Shown in pieces: positions 25,561 through 33,258 of a DNA stretch of 64,000 nt. The stretch lies in NCBI GenBank assembly GCA_963662965.1, contig OY759970.1, positions 2,542,001 to 2,606,000 of the forward strand. Reading direction: 5' to 3'. The position numbers and the translations under genes are program-made. Every line of letters begins with the position of its first letter. Position 1 is the first letter of the stretch. The notes under the pieces were generated by a model. It saw only the letters and a program-made list of their open reading frames with translations, did no database searches and was not told the DNA's origin. The DNA comes from DTWD01 sp963662965 (GTDB lineage: Bacteria; Acidobacteriota; Vicinamibacteria; Vicinamibacterales; UBA8438).

Positions 25561-25670
25561 AGGGCGCGCACGGTCCCCCCCCCCCCCCCCCCCCCCGGCG
25601 GCACGGAGTGGGGCGAAGGGGTCCCCACGAGTGCCGCCGGGAGGGTTCGGGGCCGCCGGCCCCGTCTGGA
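25561..25670 (-). repeat. Triple-hairpin dispersed element, copy 2 (reversed)
   Basis: Read on the minus strand this is the same element as at 6015-6111: CCAGACGGGGCCGGCGGCCCCGAACC, then GGCGGCACTCGTGGGGACCC and the CTCCGTGCCGCC arm. The third stem is damaged: its first arm is replaced by a run of 22 G (C on the plus strand, 25575-25596), and only the second arm GTGCGCGCCC remains. It lies between two divergently transcribed genes. Confidence 0.8.
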
Positions 25671-25724
25671 GTATGAACTTGGCTACAATGCGCGTTCTAT
25701 CGGTTCAGGAGCCCGCGGGCTCCC

Positions 25725-25730
25725 GGGAGG
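25725..25730 (+). promoter_or_regulatory. Ribosome-binding site fixing the YjbQ start
   Basis: GGGAGG ends 5 bases before ATG 25736. This decides the start over in-frame ATGs further upstream, which would add residues lying in the repeat element. Confidence 0.7.
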
Positions 25731-25735
25731 CTCGT

Positions 25736-26152
25736 ATGGTGCGCACAGCGACCCACGAGGTGCAGACGTCCGGTCAAGGTGACATGCATGATATCTCCGC
25801 GGCGGTTGCGGCTGCGGTCGTCGACTCCGGCCTGTCGTCTGGCATCGTCACGGTCGCGGTGGTCGGTTCGACGGCCGGCGTGACGACCATCGAATTCGAG
25901 CCCGGCGCGGTGGCCGATTTCGGTCACATGCTAGAAACGCTCGCCCCTCGAGACGGGCACTACCGCCACCACGAGCGCTGGGGCGATGACAACGGCTCGA
26001 GCCACGCCCGAGCCGCGCTCGTCGGTCCCTCGTTGACGGTACCGTTCGCCGACGGCACCGTCCAGCTTGGAACATGGCAGCAGATCGTGCTGGCTGAGTT
26101 CGATACGCGTCCGCGGCATCGACAGATCGTCGTCCAAATGGTCGGAGAGTAG
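25736..26152 (+). CDS. YjbQ family protein (UPF0047, secondary thiamine-phosphate synthase type)
   Basis: A 138-residue protein of the YjbQ/UPF0047 family. It shows the conserved opening Thr-His-Glu-Val-Gln-Thr-Ser-Gly-Gln-Gly-Asp-Met-His-Asp-Ile-Ser and Ser-Gly-Leu-Ser-Ser-Gly-Ile-Val-Thr-Val, the acidic Asp-Asn-Gly-Ser-Ser-His-Ala region, and the C-terminal Gly-Thr-Trp-Gln-Gln-Ile-Val-Leu-Ala-Glu-Phe-Asp. The family forms trimers and has been linked to weak thiamine-phosphate synthase activity; its true role is unsettled. In the usual Val-Pro-His-Thr-Thr motif the His is replaced (Val-Gly-Ser-Thr-Ala), so a metal ligand may be missing. The peptidase pair follows 8 bases later. Confidence 0.85.
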   Translation: MVRTATHEVQTSGQGDMHDISAAVAAAVVDSGLSSGIVTVAVVGSTAGVTTIEFEPGAVADFGHMLETLAPRDGHYRHHERWGDDNGSSHARAALVGPSLTVPFADGTVQLGTWQQIVLAEFDTRPRHRQIVVQMVGE

Positions 26153-26160
26153 GTCTAACG

Positions 26161-27471
26161 ATGGTCGATGTCCCACATGTCAAGGTCACGCTGGACAATG
26201 GTCTCGATGTCATCGTGCATGAAGACCACGGGTGTCCCATCGTTGCGGTCAACGTGTGGTATCACGTCGGTTCAAAGAACGAGCGGCCGGGGAGAACCGG
26301 CTTCGCCCATCTCTTCGAGCACCTCATGTTCGAAGGCTCGGCGCACCATGACCGCGGGTATTTCCGTCCGCTACAGGAAGCGGGAGGGGCGCTGAATGGC
26401 TCGACCAATGCGGATCGGACGAACTACTGGGAAGTGGTGCCGCGCGAGGCGCTCGACCGGGCACTCTGGATGGAATCGGATCGGATGGGGTACCTGCTGG
26501 CGGCGTTGACGCAGGCCAAGCTCGACACCCAGCGCGACGTTGTTCTGAACGAGCGCCGGCAGACATATGAGAACCGGCCCTACGGCCTTGCGGGGATGGC
26601 CATGATGGCCGCCCATTTTCCAGCGCCCCATCCATACCACTGGCCGACGATCGGTTTCCCGGACGACATTCGGGCCGCGAGCCTCGACGACGTGCGCGAA
26701 TTTTTCGCCGCGTACTACCACCCCGCCAACGCGTCGCTCTCAATCGCGGGTGACGTAGTCGCGAAGGAAGCGATAGCGGCGGCGGACGAGTACTTCGGCG
26801 ATCTTCCCCGCGGGCCAGCCCATGACGCCGTCGTGGCGCCCCAGCGCCAGGGCCGCGCGGCGGCGAAACTGCGGATTGACGATCAGGTTGAGCTTCCGCG
26901 GCTGTACCTCAGCTGGCCATCGCCCGTGCTTTTCGGCGACGGCGATGCCGAGCTCGATCTCGTGGCCGACGTCCTCGCCGGTGGCAAATCGTCTCGTCTG
27001 TATCGTGCATTGCTCCACGACCGGCAGATGGCGACCGATGTCGCGGTGCATCAGGGTTCGCGCGAACTGTCTGGGCTTTTTTCAGTGGTCGCGACCGCGG
27101 CACCAGGCCACACGCTCGGCGAGATCGAGACCGTGGTCGCGGACGAGATCGCACGCGTGTCGGCGGACGGCGTGACCGACGAGGAGCTGCGCCGGGCCTG
27201 GAGGCGGCTCGAGGCCGATTTCGCCTGGCGGCGACAATCCGTTGGCGGCTTCGGCGGCATCTCCGATCAGCTGAACGCCTACAACGTGTTCGCGGGCACG
27301 CCAGGCTTTTTTGCGGCCGACTTCGACCGGTACATGCGGGCGACGCCCGCCTCCCTCAGCGGTGCCGCGACGAGCGCACTGTCGCCTGACACCCGCATCG
27401 CGCTCAGCGTGGTGCCCCGGGGCGACGGCGCCGCGGCGCTTGCCGGCTCGACGCCGTTGGAGATGGGTTAG
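26161..27471 (+). CDS. M16 family zinc peptidase, catalytic subunit
   Basis: A 436-residue M16 (insulinase/pitrilysin/MPP-type) peptidase with the inverted zinc motif His50-Leu-Phe-Glu53-His54 and the third ligand region Asn-Glu-Arg (Glu131), 77 residues after the motif as in the family. A second, non-catalytic M16 protein follows after 15 bases. Such pairs act like the alpha/beta subunits of a heterodimeric processing peptidase that cuts small proteins or peptides. No signal peptide is visible, so it is probably cytoplasmic. Confidence 0.9.
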   Translation: MVDVPHVKVTLDNGLDVIVHEDHGCPIVAVNVWYHVGSKNERPGRTGFAHLFEHLMFEGSAHHDRGYFRPLQEAGGALNGSTNADRTNYWEVVPREALDRALWMESDRMGYLLAALTQAKLDTQRDVVLNERRQTYENRPYGLAGMAMMAAHFPAPHPYHWPTIGFPDDIRAASLDDVREFFAAYYHPANASLSIAGDVVAKEAIAAADEYFGDLPRGPAHDAVVAPQRQGRAAAKLRIDDQVELPRLYLSWPSPVLFGDGDAELDLVADVLAGGKSSRLYRALLHDRQMATDVAVHQGSRELSGLFSVVATAAPGHTLGEIETVVADEIARVSADGVTDEELRRAWRRLEADFAWRRQSVGGFGGISDQLNAYNVFAGTPGFFAADFDRYMRATPASLSGAATSALSPDTRIALSVVPRGDGAAALAGSTPLEMG

Positions 27472-27486
27472 GAGCGCCAGGATCCG

Positions 27487-28869
27487 ATGCCGGTCGACCG
27501 CAGCGCGCTTCCGCCACTTGGCGAGCCGACGTCGCTTACATTCCCGGTGATCGCACGCGAGACACTCCCGGGCGGTGTACAGCTCAGAACCGTCGACCAC
27601 CGACAACGGGCGCTGGTGAGTCTGGTGCTGCTTCTCCGGTCTGGTTCCGCAGCGGATCCGCGCGGCCGCGAAGGCCTCGCCGGTCTGACGGCCGGCCTGC
27701 TCGACGAAGGGAGCGGTCGGTACACGGCGCTCGCGCTTCACGAGGCCTTGGGCGATATCGGCGGTCATCTTGGCACCGACGTGTTCAGCGACGCGACGGT
27801 GCTATCGGTCACTGCCCTGGCGCGGCATGCCGCGGATGCGCTCCGGGTGCTCATGGAGGTTGCCACGGCGCCACGCCTCGATGCGGATGATGTCGACCGC
27901 GTGCGGGCGCTCCGCATTAGCCGGATCGCCCAGCTGCGGCACTCGGCTGGGACTGTTGCGGATCGCCTGTTCCTGCGCGCCCTGTACGGACAGCACCCGT
28001 ACGGACATGCGCCAATCGGAACGGAGAGCGCGCTGGCGTCCATCCGTCCTGAGGATCTCCGTGCATTTCATGCGACACATTACGCGCCAAGGACTTGGAC
28101 CGTGGTGGCGGCCGGCGGTGGCAATGCGTCGGAACTTCGGTCGATCGTGGGGGACGGCATCGAGAGCCTGCCGCCCGTGGCCTCGCCCTCGGTCGGTCGG
28201 CTCCACCACGTCAGTCCGCCCGCGGATCCGCCGTTGCCTCCGGACCGGCTCGTATTCGTGCCGCGCGAGGGGGCGGTGCAGAGTGAGCTCAGAATCGGGT
28301 CACTCGGCGTGGCGCGTCGCGTTAACGACTACGAGGCGCTGAGCGTTATGGATACGGTGCTCGGCGGTCAGTTTGCGAGCCGGCTCAATCTCAACCTCCG
28401 CCAGGCGAAGGGATACACCTACGGAGTGAGGTCGTCGTTCGACGCTAGGCGTGGTCGCGGCCCCTTTGTCGTCCGGACGGCGGTCGCCGCCGCCGCGACC
28501 GCCGACGCCATCCGGGAGGTCGTCCGCGAAATCGGCGAGATCCGTGGCACACGGCCGGTCACCGACGACGAGCTCGAGGTCGCACGTTCGGCGTTGACGC
28601 GTGGGTTTTCACGAAGCTTCGAGACCGCCGGACAGGTGGCGCGCGCCGCGATGCGGCTCGCGGTGTTCGACTTGCCGGACGATGAGTACACGACGTTTGT
28701 GCCCCGCATCGCGCGGGTCACCCGCGACGCGGTCACCATGGCCGCCGAGAGACATCTCGATCTGAACGGACTGGTCGCGGTGGTGGTTGGACCACCAGCG
28801 GTCAAGGCATCGCTGGTCGACCTCGGCTTCGGTGAGCCGGTCGAACCGCCTGATAGACTGACGGCATGA
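27487..28869 (+). CDS. M16 family peptidase-like protein, non-catalytic partner
   Basis: A 460-residue M16 homologue. The place of the zinc motif is Gly-Leu-Ala-Gly-Leu-Thr-Ala-Gly-Leu-Leu-Asp-Glu-Gly-Ser-Gly, so the His-x-x-Glu-His is lost. It keeps the second-domain features (Tyr-Ala-Pro-Arg-Thr-Trp-Thr-Val-Val, Val-Leu-Gly-Gly-Gln-Phe-Ala-Ser-Arg-Leu, Gly-Tyr-Thr-Tyr-Gly-Val) including the substrate-binding Arg/Tyr pair. It most likely forms a clam-shell heterodimer with the upstream active subunit, whose gene ends 15 bases before it. Confidence 0.88.
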   Translation: MPVDRSALPPLGEPTSLTFPVIARETLPGGVQLRTVDHRQRALVSLVLLLRSGSAADPRGREGLAGLTAGLLDEGSGRYTALALHEALGDIGGHLGTDVFSDATVLSVTALARHAADALRVLMEVATAPRLDADDVDRVRALRISRIAQLRHSAGTVADRLFLRALYGQHPYGHAPIGTESALASIRPEDLRAFHATHYAPRTWTVVAAGGGNASELRSIVGDGIESLPPVASPSVGRLHHVSPPADPPLPPDRLVFVPREGAVQSELRIGSLGVARRVNDYEALSVMDTVLGGQFASRLNLNLRQAKGYTYGVRSSFDARRGRGPFVVRTAVAAAATADAIREVVREIGEIRGTRPVTDDELEVARSALTRGFSRSFETAGQVARAAMRLAVFDLPDDEYTTFVPRIARVTRDAVTMAAERHLDLNGLVAVVVGPPAVKASLVDLGFGEPVEPPDRLTA

Positions 28870-28954
28870 AAGTGCTTCGATTGCGCGAGCACGGTCGTCG
28901 CAACTCGACAACATCGTAAAACCGGCGGCGCCTCCTGTTTGTCTGATTAAGGAC

Positions 28955-29158
28955 ATGTCATTCGCCCGCTTCGGCATGAGTGTCGTCGGTGTCACGGGAC
29001 TTCTTGCGGCGGTTCTGGCGGCAGCCACGATCTGGCTGCTGTTCACCGAGCCGGTGACCGTGGCGGATGCCGTCAACGAGCAGGACATCACGCCAGTCGT
29101 ACGTGAGCTGGCGGATCTCTTATACGACGCATTGCGGCGTCTACTGCGCTATTTATAA
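28955..29158 (+). CDS. Small single-span membrane protein
   Basis: A 67-residue protein with one clear membrane segment (about 8-29, Val-Thr-Gly-Leu-Leu-Ala-Ala-Val-Leu-Ala) followed by a short acidic-basic tail ending Leu-Tyr-Asp-Ala-Leu-Arg-Arg-Leu-Leu-Arg-Tyr-Leu. It looks like a real small gene from its coding bias and clean hydrophobic pattern. Function unknown. Confidence 0.55.
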   Translation: MSFARFGMSVVGVTGLLAAVLAAATIWLLFTEPVTVADAVNEQDITPVVRELADLLYDALRRLLRYL

Positions 29159-29161
29159 CTT

Positions 29162-29190
29162 AGATGGGGCTTTACCGCCCCGAGCCCTAA
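29162..29190 (+). repeat. Degenerate first hairpin of the triple-hairpin element
   Basis: The sequence agatggggc-tttacc-gccccgagccc resembles the first stem-loop and following base run of the element (gacggggc-tgact-gccccgaacccc). The second and third stems are absent. It sits 4 bases after a stop codon. Confidence 0.45.
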
Positions 29191-29214
29191 TCGTACTTAG
29201 AGAGATCGGCCGCT

Positions 29215-29278
29215 GCCGCTCGCTCGCCGACGACGTTCCGAACCTGTCCTGAGCCGATCGATCCGCGACACGCACGCG
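29215..29278 (-). repeat. 64-bp dispersed repeat, copy A
   Basis: Matches 31613-31676 with about ten mismatches over 64 bases: both have gccgctcgctcgccga, ccgaacctg and ccgcgacacgcacg at the same spacing. Each copy lies just past the 3' end of a minus-strand gene (alpha/beta hydrolase here, amidase there). Confidence 0.7.
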
Positions 29279-29287
29279 CAGATCTCG

Positions 29288-30295
29288 CTACAGCTCGCGA
29301 CGGAGGAAGCGAATGAGCGCGAACCCGTCGATCCAGCTGAACGGCGCCTTGCCAGTGCTGTAGTGGCCACACGGCAGCACGAAGACCTCTGGTTCGAACC
29401 CACGCCTTTGGAAATCGCCGACCAGTTGCTTCGACAGGGGAACCGGAAACGACAAGTCGTAGCGCGCGTACACGAGCAATGTCCGCTTGCCGCGCATACG
29501 ATCGACAAACGGCGCCGGGCTGATCGGCAACCACAGGTCGCGGAGGAGGTCGAGGTCGATCGCCTCTTCGAGCCCTTCGCGCACATGGGCTGTCGACAGC
29601 CCTTCCCATACCACGTCGGCGAAGTAGGGTGAAATGTGATTCAACGCCACGACCGAGATTCGCGGATCGTGTGCCGCGGCTAGCATCGCGAGACACGAGC
29701 CAAGGCTGGTGCCGAGCAGACCAATTCGCTCGTACCCCCGCGACACGAGCCAGTCGACGGTCCGACGGGTGTCGAGCACCGCCTGCCGGCACACTTGCAC
29801 CGTGCGTCCGACGTTGGCGCTCACGATGTAGTCGGCGCGGTGGAGCTCCGGCGGCATTCGTTCGTCGTGATACGGGAGGCTCAATCGGACCGCGCTGATC
29901 CCGAACTTCGCAATCATTTGCGCCAGCGCGACGTGGCCGCCTGGGTCGGCGTTCCACTGCGGCAGCACGACGACGGCACATCGCCGCGTGTCCCGTCGCT
30001 TGGCGCCGAAGTACTGGGCGTGGACGATGTTGTTCGCGGGATGGGGTGTCTCGAGCGCGCTCGGGAAGGTGAGATGATTGCCGTCAAGCTGGAAGTCGTC
30101 GACCACCGGGACGTGGAAGAAGCCGTCCGAATCAGCGACCGCGCGCGATGCCCATGTGCGGAGGGCCTCGGCCGGCGGGAGCAAGGGGTCGGCCTCGTCT
30201 ACCCAGTCGAGCCCCCATTCGAACGGACGCACGACTCGATCGGTCGTCACGGCGACGAGCCGTCGCTCCCAGCCATGAAAGAGTCTCGCAATCAT
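29288..30295 (-). CDS. Alpha/beta hydrolase (abhydrolase family)
   Basis: A 335-residue cytoplasmic hydrolase. The nucleophile elbow is Gly195-Thr-Ser197-Leu-Gly199, the oxyanion region is His-Asn-Ala-style Pro-Gln-Trp-Asn-Ala-Asp, and a late Gly-His-Tyr (Leu-Pro-Cys-Gly-His-Tyr-Ser) supplies the histidine. The acid is likely the Asp in Tyr-Ala-Arg-Tyr-Asp-Leu. I chose the ATG that gives Met-Ile-Ala-Arg-Leu-Phe; the longer frame would run through the repeat at 30342. Substrate unknown; resembles prolyl-oligopeptidase-type or acyl hydrolases. Confidence 0.75.
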   Translation of the reverse strand: MIARLFHGWERRLVAVTTDRVVRPFEWGLDWVDEADPLLPPAEALRTWASRAVADSDGFFHVPVVDDFQLDGNHLTFPSALETPHPANNIVHAQYFGAKRRDTRRCAVVVLPQWNADPGGHVALAQMIAKFGISAVRLSLPYHDERMPPELHRADYIVSANVGRTVQVCRQAVLDTRRTVDWLVSRGYERIGLLGTSLGSCLAMLAAAHDPRISVVALNHISPYFADVVWEGLSTAHVREGLEEAIDLDLLRDLWLPISPAPFVDRMRGKRTLLVYARYDLSFPVPLSKQLVGDFQRRGFEPEVFVLPCGHYSTGKAPFSWIDGFALIRFLRREL

Positions 30296-30316
30296 CGCGG
30301 TACCAGCCTGGAATGT

Positions 30317-30366
30317 TAGCAGCCCGCAGGGAGAGTCCTGCTGCATTCGACCCACGATGCATCCCA
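30317..30366 (+). repeat. Dispersed palindromic repeat, copy B
   Basis: Shares tagcag-ccg and the core TGCATTCGACC..CGATGCATCCCA (30342-30366) with 6794-6843 at the same spacing. The region 30296-30560 is otherwise non-coding; it also contains a GGCGGGG-rich patch at 30388-30400 faintly like the triple-hairpin element. Confidence 0.6.
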
Positions 30367-30560
30367 TAGTGGCCGGCGCTGCGACCCCATTGGGCGGGGT
30401 CAAATACGGCCCGGTATTCTCCCTCGTCCCGCCTTGCACTGCGCGTGCGCGGCTTGTCTCTAACAACGGGGTCTCGGTGCGACGCAGCACTCTTCCTACG
30501 GGCTGCTCGCAGCCCGCAGTCAGCGGACCGGTGTTGATTCAGCGTGGACCGGCCACTACC

Positions 30561-31016
30561 ATGTGCGGTATGAGTGTGAAGCAGGTTGATGTCCGACAGG
30601 CGCACGAGCTGCAGTCGAGCGACGGCTACACCTACGTTGACGTGCGGTCAGTGCCCGAGTACGACAAGGGGCACCCGGCGGGAGCGCACAACGTGCCGCT
30701 CCTGCATGTTGATGCGGCGTCGGGCCGAATGGCGCCGAATCCAGATTTCCTCCGTGTGATGCAAGCCAGCTATCCGACCGATGCCAAGCTGCTGATCGGC
30801 TGTCAGGTAGGGGGGCGGTCGTCCCAAGCGGCGCAGATTCTCGCCGCCGCCGGCTATGCCGATCTCTCGAACGTGGCGGGTGGGTTCGGCGGCGCGCGGG
30901 ATCCCGCGACCGGTCAGGTGCACGCGCAGGGATGGATACAGGCCGCTCTCCCGGTCGAGACCGACGCCACCCCTGAAGGAAGCTACGCCGAGTTGCAGCA
31001 GAAAGCCGACGGCTAA
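30561..31016 (+). CDS. Rhodanese-like domain protein
   Basis: A 151-residue single-domain rhodanese (sulfurtransferase fold). It has the opening Val-Asp-Val-Arg-Ser-Val-Pro-Glu-Tyr, the His-Pro-Ala-Gly-Ala-His-Asn-Val-Pro segment and the active-site loop Gly80-Cys81-Gln-Val-Gly-Gly-Arg-Ser, where Cys81 carries the persulfide. The protein is cytoplasmic by lack of a signal. ATG at 30561 or 30570 are both possible; the frame continues upstream through non-coding DNA. Its sulfur donor and acceptor are unknown. Confidence 0.82.
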   Translation: MCGMSVKQVDVRQAHELQSSDGYTYVDVRSVPEYDKGHPAGAHNVPLLHVDAASGRMAPNPDFLRVMQASYPTDAKLLIGCQVGGRSSQAAQILAAAGYADLSNVAGGFGGARDPATGQVHAQGWIQAALPVETDATPEGSYAELQQKADG

Positions 31017-31685
31017 CGCGCATTTCGTTTGTGCGTAGCGGGCGCGTAATGCCCGCGGCACGCGTGCGGTAGCCGCGGCCGGGGCGTCACTCCGGACGCC
31101 AGATCGGCCCGCCGGAAAACGTCGCCTCCGACCGCACCCGGAACTGCTGACGCGGCGAGCAACAGCTAGTCAGGGGCGGCGCGTGCCACTGCAACCCGCA
31201 GCGGGGGTTCTTCGACGGGCATGGATCACAGGGCGTAGGCTCGTCCGCTGCGGCTCCGGCGAAGTTTTCGGTCCAGCGGTCGTCGGCGGGCCTCATGGCG
31301 TCCTTCGCGACTCCCCCCCCCCCCCCCCCCAGACCGCGGCTGCGTGTTCGAGCCCGCTCACGCGCTCGTGATGCGCCAGAGCCCGTCGCCTCGTAGCGCC
31401 CGCTGCCACGATCACCGCAGATGTAGACCGGATTCGCGCCCGGCGGCGGTCGGGCGCCTGACGTAGCGGTCTCTGGGCGGCGGCGGTCGCAGGTTCGGGC
31501 GGTTCAGCGGCTGGTCTCTCGGAGGAATCCGTCGGAGGAACCGCCACCCGGCTACTGAGAGTGGTCCCTCTGCCGCTGTGACGACGCGGATTCGGAGAGA
31601 GACTAGCGCTGGGCCGCTCGCTCGCCGATACCGTGCCGAACCTGCCCCGAGCTGGTCCAACCGCGACACGCACGTGTAACTCGCG
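31017..31685. other. Non-coding region with poly-C run and repeats
   Basis: No frame in this 669-bp stretch looks like a protein. It holds a run of 18 C (31313-31330), several G/C-rich direct repeats, and copy B of the 64-bp dispersed repeat (31613-31676) next to the end of the amidase remnant. It is likely degenerate or repeat-derived DNA. Confidence 0.6.
31613..31676 (-). repeat. 64-bp dispersed repeat, copy B
   Basis: Second copy of the repeat at 29215-29278 in the same orientation. It lies 10 bases before the stop codon position of the amidase pseudogene on the minus strand. Confidence 0.7.
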
Positions 31686-33020
31686 CTAGCCGCGGATCAC
31701 ATCTTCGAATTGCGCCGCGAGCGCGAGCAATGAGCCGGTCGCGTGGCGGCGGCCGACGAGCTGCATACCGACGGGTAAGCCGCCGGCCGTGCCGCAGGGG
31801 ACCGAGATGGCCGGGTGTCCCGTCAGGTCGAACAGCTGCGTCAATCGGAGTGTGAGTGCGCGGGCGGAAACGCTCGACCCGCCGACCGCGACCAGTATCG
31901 GCGTCGAGCAGTGGGGGGATAACGGGCAGCGTCGGCAGCAGCAGGGCGTCGGCGGCGTCGAGGGCGGCGTCGACCTTCCTCGTCAAAACGGCCCGTCCCC
32001 GTTGCGCCAGGAGATAGTCCTCGGCCAGGACATAGCGCCCGAGCTCGAGCCTGGCCCGCACCCGGGGGCTGTACGCCTCGGCCGTCGTGTTCAGCGTCGG
32101 ACGATGGACCGCCGCCGCTTCCGGCAGCTGCGTGTGGAGATACACGGTCCCCATGTCGGCCGCGTGGGGGATGTCGACGTCCCTCACCTGTCCACCGGCT
32201 GCCTCCACCCGACGCACCGTGCGATCGAAGAGCTCGCCGACCGCCGCGGCACGCCGAAGCGCACCGGTTGGAGACGCCCGGCGACGGGTGGCGTCTGGTC
32301 CAGACGCCGTTCTTTGATCACCTGATGGATGAGTGCCGCGTCGGCCACCGCGCGGGTGAGCGGCCCGACATGGTCGAGTGTTGGCGCCAGCGGCACGATG
32401 TCGACCACGCTCACCTCGCCAACCGTCGGCTTGAGACCGACCACACCGCAGGCCGACGCCGGGATACGTATCGACCCGCCCGTGTCGGTGCCGATCGACG
32501 CGACGGCCATCCCCGTGGCCACGGAGACGGCCGACCCACTGCTCGAACCGCCGGGGATATGGTCCTTCGCGTGCGGGTTACGTGTCGGCCCGAACGCCGA
32601 GTCGTCGCCCGTTGTGCCAAAGGCGAATTCGTGAAGGTTGCACTTACCGATCACGATCGCCCCAGCCTCGCGTAGACGGCTGACGATGTTGGCGTCGGCG
32701 TCCGCTCGGTGGCCGGCTCGCACGCGTGACGCCGCGCTCGTCGCCACGCGTGCGACATCGATGATGTCCTTGACGGAGATCGGCATACCGTGGAGGGCGC
32801 CGCGTGAGATCGCAGCGTCAGCGTCTCGGGCCTGCGCGCGCGCGTCATCGGCGAGGACGGTGATGAAGGCGTTGAGCGCCGGGTCCCGCTCCGCGATGGC
32901 CGCCAGGCATTCTTCGACGAGATCGCGGCAGGTGAGTCGTCCCGCCCGGATGTCTTGTGCGAGCGTCGCGATGGGCGTGCGAGGTACGGAGATTGGCGTC
33001 GGCATCGCGATTGGCGTCAT
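31686..33020 (-). pseudogene. Amidase (amidase signature family) with two frameshifts
   Basis: The N-terminal 250 residues are intact and carry the catalytic apparatus: Ile-Ser-Val-Lys-Asp (catalytic Lys), Gly-Gly-Ser-Ser-Ser-Gly-Ser (central cis-Ser), and Gly-Thr-Asp-Thr-Gly-Gly-Ser-Ile-Arg-Ile-Pro-Ala (nucleophile Ser). Coding then shifts at about 32240-32255 to a frame with Val-Glu-Ala-Ala-Gly-Gly-Gln-Val and Asp-Ala-Leu-Leu-Leu-Pro-Thr, and again at about 31880 to one ending Val-Gly-Met-Gln-Leu-Val-Gly-Arg-Arg. The stop is at 31686. The enzyme family hydrolyses amides, including indoleacetamide and Glu-tRNA-type substrates; here truncated in function. A 74-residue frame overlaps its start by 4 bases. 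Confidence 0.8.
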
Positions 33021-33241
33021 TCGTCGTGTGTGTTCGTGTCGTGCCGACCGGGGTCGCGCCCACTGGCGGTCGCGTCGTCGGCCCAGTTGGCTCGACGCAA
33101 CCTCGTTGTCGCTCGATGCAGCATCTCGAGTAGTGTTTCGAGCTCGAGTATGCCGCGCTCCGCCGCGTCCTGCCGCGCGTATTCGTAATATTCGTTCAGA
33201 CGGGGTTGGCTGCCCCGAACCCCGCCGCCGTCGTCCACCAT
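33017..33241 (-). CDS. Small hypothetical protein coupled to the amidase
   Basis: A 74-codon frame overlapping the amidase start by 4 bases (ATGA), as in translationally coupled genes. The first 14 codons lie in a partial triple-hairpin element (33196-33231), so the real gene may begin later or have been cut by the repeat. The middle (Glu-Tyr-Tyr-Glu-Tyr-Ala-Arg...Leu-Glu-Thr-Leu-Leu-Glu-Met-Leu) looks helical and charged. Function unknown; a small amidase-associated subunit is conceivable. Confidence 0.35.
   Translation of the reverse strand: MVDDGGGVRGSQPRLNEYYEYARQDAAERGILELETLLEMLHRATTRLRRANWADDATASGRDPGRHDTNTHDE
33196..33231 (+). repeat. Partial triple-hairpin element (first stem only)
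   Basis: Reads tcagacggggttggctgccc then cgaaccccgccgcc, matching the start of the full copies through the first stem-loop and into the second. The rest of the element is missing. Confidence 0.6.
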
Positions 33242-33258
33242 CCGTGATCCCTCCGACG

